Positions 5,126 through 8,929 of a stretch of DNA of 8,929 nucleotides are shown here, in pieces. Source of the stretch: Myxococcales bacterium (GTDB lineage Bacteria > Myxococcota_A > Polyangia > Polyangiales > Polyangiaceae); the NCBI GenBank assembly GCA_023248785.1, contig JAHFDX010000019.1:4824-13752 (forward strand), read 5' to 3'. Position 1 is the first letter of the stretch. Each line of letters starts with the position of its first letter. The notes beneath the pieces were generated by a model. The model searched no databases. It saw only the letters and a list, made by a program, of their open reading frames with translations, and was not told the origin of the DNA. The position numbers were made by a program, and so were the translations under genes.

Positions 5126-7622
5126 AAAAGGAGTATTGCAAGAACGCCATGAAGCGGCGCCCGACAAAGTTTGTGAATGGGTGCTCTTGGTGCACGTTGT
5201 TGAGCAAGTTGAAGGCAGTCGCGCTGACCTCAGGTTTGTTCCCAGGAAAGCGATACCCCACGCGAGCATTGAGCATGCCATACGCTGGAACAGAGAACGG
5301 CTTGTCTTTGATTGAGTTCGTCACCGCGTCGAAGTCGCGTTCAACCCATTCCTGTGGTGAAACATAGTGGAAGATCACCTCACCATCGACGCCAAGCTTC
5401 GTACGCGCCTGAACACCGAGGTTGATCTTATGCATGCTCGTGCGGTGATCTTCAACAACATCGCATCCCGCGGGAGCTTCTGAGTACGCGCGGTTAAACG
5501 CATAGTTCGCGAAAACGTCGAGCCCCTCCGTTGGATACGCCCTGGCACTAAGCTCTCCACCCACAACGTTGAGCGCATTGCATGAGTTGATGAACCCCGA
5601 GTAGGCGGCCACAAATCGATCCTTGGCGGAATCGTACAAGGTGTCGCCAATGCGATCCGAGGGCGTCACAGTTTGCGATGGCATCAGCGTCGTCAAGTCG
5701 GTCACGCGGTTGTAGTAAGCCGCTACGTCGAATTGAACGTACTCGCTTTCCTGATTGAGGTAAGCGAGCTCGGCTGTGAGAATGCGCTCGGGTTTAAGCC
5801 GACCAATTTTGAGCGTTTCGTTGTGAGCTTCTACGGATCCGGATGGCGTCTGCACACCGAGGTCCACGTAGCCCTCGAGAAAGGTTGGCTTTCGAAACGC
5901 CCAGCTAAATGTAGCTCTCACTGTCGATTTTTTGGTCGGATGTACAAGGATAGCGCCGCGTGGCGAACCTTCGAGTTTTCGTGTGTAGGGAACGTAGTCA
6001 AGACGACCGCTTGCAACAAACTCAACGGCCTTCGTGATCTTGAGCGCGTCCTGAGCGAACAGACCGAAATGGTGCTCATCGCGATTGCCCCCTGTGTAAG
6101 ACGACGATGCGTTTCGCAAGCGATAGTTCACGCCCGCGTTTACGTCGTGCTCCAAGGGGCCGGTTGTGAGCTTGTCTGAATAAACGCCTTCCGCGTCGGC
6201 AACGTTACCGGCAATCGGCGTCGGGTACAGCGTTTGCCCGAAGTAGTTTGACGCCATGCTGTTTTCAAACCGTTGAAAGTTATAGAAGGTTCGAAAGTTG
6301 AACTTCTTGGTATTGACAAAGGCCGTCACGTCGCCAAAGCGTCCTGTCGAGTTGAAGTCCTTGAAGACACCGATCGCATAGAAGTCCATGAACCCCTGCG
6401 CGTATCCGCTCCCAAGTCCAACGCTTACGTCCTTCGAAATGCGATACGTATTGCGTGAATCGAAGCGAAGTGTCTCGAGCCCAAGATTTTGATCAGGGAC
6501 GAACGTTTTCACGTCGACGCGACCGTCCGGAATTTCACGACTCCATCGCGGGTAGCGCGAGTACCCCGCCGAGACCTTGTAGGCGAGGTTTCCCTCTTTG
6601 CCCGTCACGCGCATCGACGCGTAGGCGCTGCCATCGTTGGAGGCGCCAAGGCGTGCGGAATTTTTCCCGGCACCCGGCGCCTTCGTGATGATGTTCACAA
6701 CGCCTGCGACGGCATCTGCACCGTAAAGTGCTGAACCAGGACCGCGCACGACTTCGATGCGCTCGATTTGATCAACGTCAATGGTTAGCGTTTCCCAAAA
6801 CGTTCCACCGAACCAGTCCACATAGACGGACCGGCCATCGACAAGCACGAGCACCTTGTTTGCGAGGCGCTGATTGAGGCCTCGAAACGAGATGTCATGT
6901 TGCGCGCCAGACTCCGCGATGATGTCGACGCCCGGAATGCGGCGGAGAAGTTCGGGAATCTTGGTGATTCCCGAGAGGCGAATGTCCTGCTCCGTGATGA
7001 TCGACACCGAGCTTGCTGCCTCGAGCGGACTTTGTGCCGCGCCGCGCGAAGCCGTAACAACAGACTCTTCGTAGACCTCATCGGTTCGCACGTCGGATTT
7101 CACACCCGCGGGTGGTTTCCCCTTTCCGAGGTCGGGTTCCCTAGGTTCCTTAGGTTCCTTAGGTTCCTTAGGTTCCTTAGGTTCCTTAGGTTCCTTAGGT
7201 TCCTTAGGGTCTGGCCCCGTCGGATTCGGACCCTCCGGTTTCTTTTGCTGCGCTGCCTTCTGCGCCTTCTGGCGCTCAAGACGCGCCTTCAACTGCGCAA
7301 CGATCTGCACGACCTCTTCTTTGTCCGGCGGATTTTCAGCGACATACTTCTCGTAATGATTGATCGCCTGCTCAATCTCGCCCGACTCCACGTACGCGCG
7401 CGCAATGTTGTAGAGCACGTTGGCGTGCGGCATGATCTCGTACGCTTGCTTTAGCTCGGCGATGCCCACATCGTAGTTGCCGTTGACAATGGCCTGCATG
7501 CCCTTGCGAAAGTGGGCACGGGCTTCCGTTCGCGCATCCGCAAGTGCTGTGGAAGGCAAAAGTACAAACCCAAGCAGAACCGCAAGACGCAATGTTGCTT
7601 GGCGTAGACGCATCCTTCGCAC
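5124..7622 (-). CDS. TonB-dependent outer-membrane receptor with N-terminal TPR domain and Pro-Lys-Glu linker
   Basis: This 832-residue TonB-dependent receptor should import a large or scarce solute across the outer membrane using the inner-membrane TonB-ExbB-ExbD machine. Order of parts: signal peptide 1-28 (probable cleavage after ALA); one or two TPR-like helical repeats about 32-95; a charged Lys/Gln/Ala coil about 100-128; a Pro-rich linker with seven PKE units and one PRE (139-162); a TonB-box-like stretch DEVYEESVVTASRG (181-194). The plug domain follows at about 195-314 (LLRRIPGVDI 225-234, RGLNQR, VLVDGRSVY, IERIEVVRGPGSALYGADA 286-304, VVNIITK 308-314), then a beta-barrel ending in FLQYSF, with the terminal Phe typical of outer-membrane barrels. 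The GTG start is favoured over ATG at codon 4 because GAGGAGG lies 5 nt upstream of it. An STN signalling domain is absent. No sequence clue identifies the substrate. The lipoprotein gene follows after 9 bp. Confidence 0.95.
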   Translation of the reverse strand: MRRMRLRQATLRLAVLLGFVLLPSTALADARTEARAHFRKGMQAIVNGNYDVGIAELKQAYEIMPHANVLYNIARAYVESGEIEQAINHYEKYVAENPPDKEEVVQIVAQLKARLERQKAQKAAQQKKPEGPNPTGPDPKEPKEPKEPKEPKEPKEPKEPREPDLGKGKPPAGVKSDVRTDEVYEESVVTASRGAAQSPLEAASSVSIITEQDIRLSGITKIPELLRRIPGVDIIAESGAQHDISFRGLNQRLANKVLVLVDGRSVYVDWFGGTFWETLTIDVDQIERIEVVRGPGSALYGADAVAGVVNIITKAPGAGKNSARLGASNDGSAYASMRVTGKEGNLAYKVSAGYSRYPRWSREIPDGRVDVKTFVPDQNLGLETLRFDSRNTYRISKDVSVGLGSGYAQGFMDFYAIGVFKDFNSTGRFGDVTAFVNTKKFNFRTFYNFQRFENSMASNYFGQTLYPTPIAGNVADAEGVYSDKLTTGPLEHDVNAGVNYRLRNASSSYTGGNRDEHHFGLFAQDALKITKAVEFVASGRLDYVPYTRKLEGSPRGAILVHPTKKSTVRATFSWAFRKPTFLEGYVDLGVQTPSGSVEAHNETLKIGRLKPERILTAELAYLNQESEYVQFDVAAYYNRVTDLTTLMPSQTVTPSDRIGDTLYDSAKDRFVAAYSGFINSCNALNVVGGELSARAYPTEGLDVFANYAFNRAYSEAPAGCDVVEDHRTSMHKINLGVQARTKLGVDGEVIFHYVSPQEWVERDFDAVTNSIKDKPFSVPAYGMLNARVGYRFPGNKPEVSATAFNLLNNVHQEHPFTNFVGRRFMAFLQYSF
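7137..7208 (-). repeat. 9-bp in-frame tandem repeat encoding Pro-Lys-Glu units
   Basis: Seven identical 9-bp units (7146-7208, ttccttagg on the + strand, coding CCT-AAG-GAA) are followed by one variant unit (7137-7145, one base changed, coding Pro-Arg-Glu). The array lies in the receptor gene between the TPR domain and the TonB box. Because the unit is three codons, gain or loss of copies changes linker length without shifting the frame. The identical codons in all seven copies point to recent expansion or homogenisation by slippage. Confidence 0.97.
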
Positions 7623-7627
7623 GAAGC

Positions 7628-7634
7628 CCTCCTC
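7628..7634 (-). promoter_or_regulatory. Ribosome binding site of the TonB receptor gene
   Basis: The minus strand reads GAGGAGG, then 5 nt, then GTG at 7622. This near-perfect SD at ideal spacing decides for GTG as start over the ATG at codon 4, which would be 14 nt away. Confidence 0.75.
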
Positions 7635-7678
7635 GACCGACCAACCTGCCCATGCGATTGCCCCGCACGCGCAGCCTG

Positions 7679-7765
7679 AGTGTCGAACGAACGACGCGTC
7701 TTTTCAACCAAATGACAAAAGGGGCACCTACAGGAGGCATATGCTCGGTCGGTGCGGCTTGACAA
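7679..7765 (-). promoter_or_regulatory. Weak sigma-70-like promoter candidates upstream of the receptor operon
   Basis: Two candidates lie on the minus strand. One has TTGAAA (7707-7702), a 17-bp spacer and GACACT (7684-7679). The other has TTGTCA (7765-7760), an 18-bp spacer and TATGCC (7741-7736). Each has a 5-of-6 -35 box but only a 3-of-6 -10 box. A promoter is expected in this gap, but these assignments are weak and a different sigma factor could act here. Confidence 0.2.
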
Positions 7766-7872
7766 AATCCAAGTCGGATTGGCCCGTTCCCGGTCGTTCG
7801 TGGTAGTGGCGCGTGCGTGCATTCCCAGTACACCCCGTATCCCCTTGGATGCGCTCATGGCTGCGCAGACGT

Positions 7873-7914
7873 CAGTGGGCGCGCCGCTCACTGCGATGGT
7901 GTGGTTCCGACCAC
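7873..7914 (-). terminator. Hairpin pair downstream of the kinase gene, possible terminator
   Basis: In the kinase transcript, starting about 54 nt past the stop codon, a short hairpin (GTGGT, 4-nt loop CGGA, ACCAC) is followed by a GC-rich one at 7893-7873 (CAGTG/CACTG, an A-C mismatch, then three GC pairs around a GCG loop). No T-run follows either, so this is not a standard intrinsic terminator. The hairpins could act as a Rho-linked 3' end, an mRNA-stabilising element or an operator-like site, or they could be chance. Confidence 0.22.
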
Positions 7915-7967
7915 TGCGACCTTTGATCGCGTCCACCAGATGTGCTGGAACGTGAAGTACGCGCGCC

Positions 7968-8929
7968 TCAATAAGGAACTTCCGGTTTGTACCCCGGCGG
8001 CACAACCGGGACTTCCGGCTTCGTATTGTTCGGTGGTGGCACTTGTGGCCGGCCAAACTCTCTGGTGAGCTTGATCGAAATCGAACCTGCGTTCGGACCA
8101 AACGTCGAGGTTTCGGATTTGTAGCCGATCTTAATCACTTGAATCTTGTGCTGTGTTTCGGGCTTTGCTGCATCGCCCGGATACGACACATCGCAGGGCG
8201 TACGTGAACAAACTTCGACACCATCTTCACGCACGCTCGCGCCGTCCGGATCCGATGTGACGCGGATTTTCACGAAGGCTGACGCGCTTGGCGCTGCAAT
8301 CGTCGAAGGCGCTGTGTTTAGCGTGATTGGCGTAGTTGGCGTCGTAGTCACCGACTTTGCGGGTGGCGCGTCTTGCCTGCGACCTATCGATTGCGCGGCA
8401 ATCACAGCTACCACGACGGCTCCACCGATGAGGGCCGCAGCCATCACCCACGGCAACGCGCCGCGTTTGGTCTGCGAGGGGATATCAACCGCTGTTCCCT
8501 TTGAGCTTACAACTGCCGGCGCGTCCGCGCCTCCATTGGACGCCTGCGTGGACAAACCCGGCTGGACGGGCGCTGCAGGCTCCGCGCCTGGCCTTCCCGG
8601 CATCACCTGCGTGGAAGGTGGCGGCACACTTGGTGAGTGCCCACCTCCCACCCGATACTCGCCAGTCATCAGGCCAGACATTGTTCCCGTGAACGCACCA
8701 TTCGACATTCGCTTCAGCGCGCCGAGCACCTCGTCCATTGAGGAGAATCGGCCATTGGCGTCCTTCGACATGCAACGCATCACGGTTTCCTCGAGCGCCT
8801 GCGACAATTGAATCGTAGGATTCATCTGTCGCATCGGTGGCACTTCTTCGTGCATATGCGCCATGAGAATGTTGACGCTGTTTGGGCGATCGAACGGAAC
8901 CTTGCCCGTCAACATCTCGTAAAGAATCA
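7968..8929 (-). CDS. Ser/Thr protein kinase with transmembrane segment and PEGA-like domain, C-terminal part (5' end outside the window)
   Basis: The frame is open to the window edge; the first full codons read ILYEMLTGKVPFD, the subdomain IX region of Hanks-type kinases, so the ATP-binding and catalytic loops lie outside. Numbering from the Met at 8915, the kinase C-lobe covers about 1-70 and ends with CMSKDANGRFSSMDEVLGAL, including the subdomain XI Arg at 56. A Pro/Gly/Ser-rich juxtamembrane linker covers about 71-150 and a single transmembrane helix about 154-176. A Thr/Pro-rich spacer follows, then a PEGA-like beta domain at about 214-284 (SDPDGASV at 221-228, with a Cys pair in CSRTPC at 236-241), and a Pro-rich tail containing KPEVP twice. 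The kinase domain should be cytoplasmic and the PEGA domain periplasmic, perhaps binding cell envelope material. It phosphorylates Ser/Thr on unknown targets. A 345-bp gap separates it from the receptor operon, so cotranscription is doubtful. Confidence 0.93.
   Translation of the reverse strand, partial: ILYEMLTGKVPFDRPNSVNILMAHMHEEVPPMRQMNPTIQLSQALEETVMRCMSKDANGRFSSMDEVLGALKRMSNGAFTGTMSGLMTGEYRVGGGHSPSVPPPSTQVMPGRPGAEPAAPVQPGLSTQASNGGADAPAVVSSKGTAVDIPSQTKRGALPWVMAAALIGGAVVVAVIAAQSIGRRQDAPPAKSVTTTPTTPITLNTAPSTIAAPSASAFVKIRVTSDPDGASVREDGVEVCSRTPCDVSYPGDAAKPETQHKIQVIKIGYKSETSTFGPNAGSISIKLTREFGRPQVPPPNNTKPEVPVVPPGYKPEVPY

Larger units (their letters stand above)
7623..7967. other. Non-coding gap between kinase and receptor operon
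   Basis: This 345-bp stretch separates the kinase stop from the receptor start and is the longest gap without a gene in the window. It should hold the 3' end of the kinase transcript and the promoter and leader of the receptor operon. It contains two short hairpins (7873-7893 and 7901-7914) and an 8-bp direct repeat, CACTGCGA, at 7889-7896 and 7912-7919. It also carries widely spaced inverted copies of CGAACGAC (7688-7695 and, inverted, 7793-7800), weak promoter-like boxes and a strong SD. Reading the minus strand, I did not find the conserved cores of cobalamin, FMN or TPP riboswitches. Open frames crossing this gap are not convincing as genes. Confidence 0.6.

Noticed and set aside
7137..7208. 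Short tandem repeat as a CRISPR array
   Set aside because: Units are 9 bp with no spacers and lie in frame within a coding sequence.
6897..7454. 185-residue open frame on the + strand with LRF repeats
   Set aside because: It is the antisense shadow of the receptor gene; the LRF repeats are the reverse reading of the PKE minisatellite, and the receptor frame has clear domain motifs.
7741..7806. 21-codon + strand ORF with AGGAGG at 7732-7737 just before its ATG
   Set aside because: The SD is perfect but only 3 nt from the ATG, there is no clear promoter or downstream + strand gene for a leader peptide to control, and the peptide shows no recognisable character.
7623..7967. Cobalamin or FMN riboswitch in the receptor leader
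   Set aside because: Partial matches such as GCCACTA and GGGAA occur, but the conserved B12-box and RFN core elements are missing in the right order.
7451..8101. 216-residue minus-strand open frame across the gap between kinase and receptor
   Set aside because: It overlaps the end of the kinase gene and the start of the receptor gene in another frame, is rich in Arg and Ser as chance frames here are, and has no domain or SD support.

Overview
The window appears to come from a Gram-negative bacterium, most likely a member of the Myxococcota (Polyangia-like). This is an inference from gene content: a Ser/Thr protein kinase with a membrane segment and a C-terminal PEGA-type domain, a TonB-dependent receptor with a periplasmic TPR module fused to its N-terminus, a TPR gene next to ribF, several GTG starts, and moderately high GC. 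No RNA gene, CRISPR array, insertion sequence or phage gene is visible.

Layout. The left edge (1-615, + strand) holds the C-terminal part of an unrecognised protein. It is followed by a class I SAM-dependent methyltransferase (about 706-1611, + strand). The rest is on the minus strand. Read in the direction of transcription, it starts with the C-terminal part of a Ser/Thr kinase (8929-7968). A 345-bp non-coding gap with hairpins, weak promoter-like boxes and a strong ribosome binding site comes next. Then follows a tight four-gene unit: TPR/TonB-dependent receptor (7622-5124), lipoprotein (5114-3363), ribF (3420-2437) and a TPR-containing protein (2409-1555). Gaps inside this unit are 9 bp, a 58-bp overlap, and 27 bp. 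The last gene runs 57 bp into the 3' end of the convergent methyltransferase.

How the genes may work together. The receptor and lipoprotein look like an outer-membrane uptake or surface module: a TonB-gated barrel plus a lipid-anchored, cysteine-rich partner with a calcium-loop-like motif. RibF makes FMN and FAD in the cytoplasm and overlaps the lipoprotein gene, so the three are probably translationally coupled. Whether the uptake substrate has anything to do with flavins is unknown. The most unusual features are the TPR-(Pro-Lys-Glu)n-TonB receptor fusion, whose linker is encoded by a nearly perfect 9-bp tandem repeat, and the unrecognised lipoprotein made with it.
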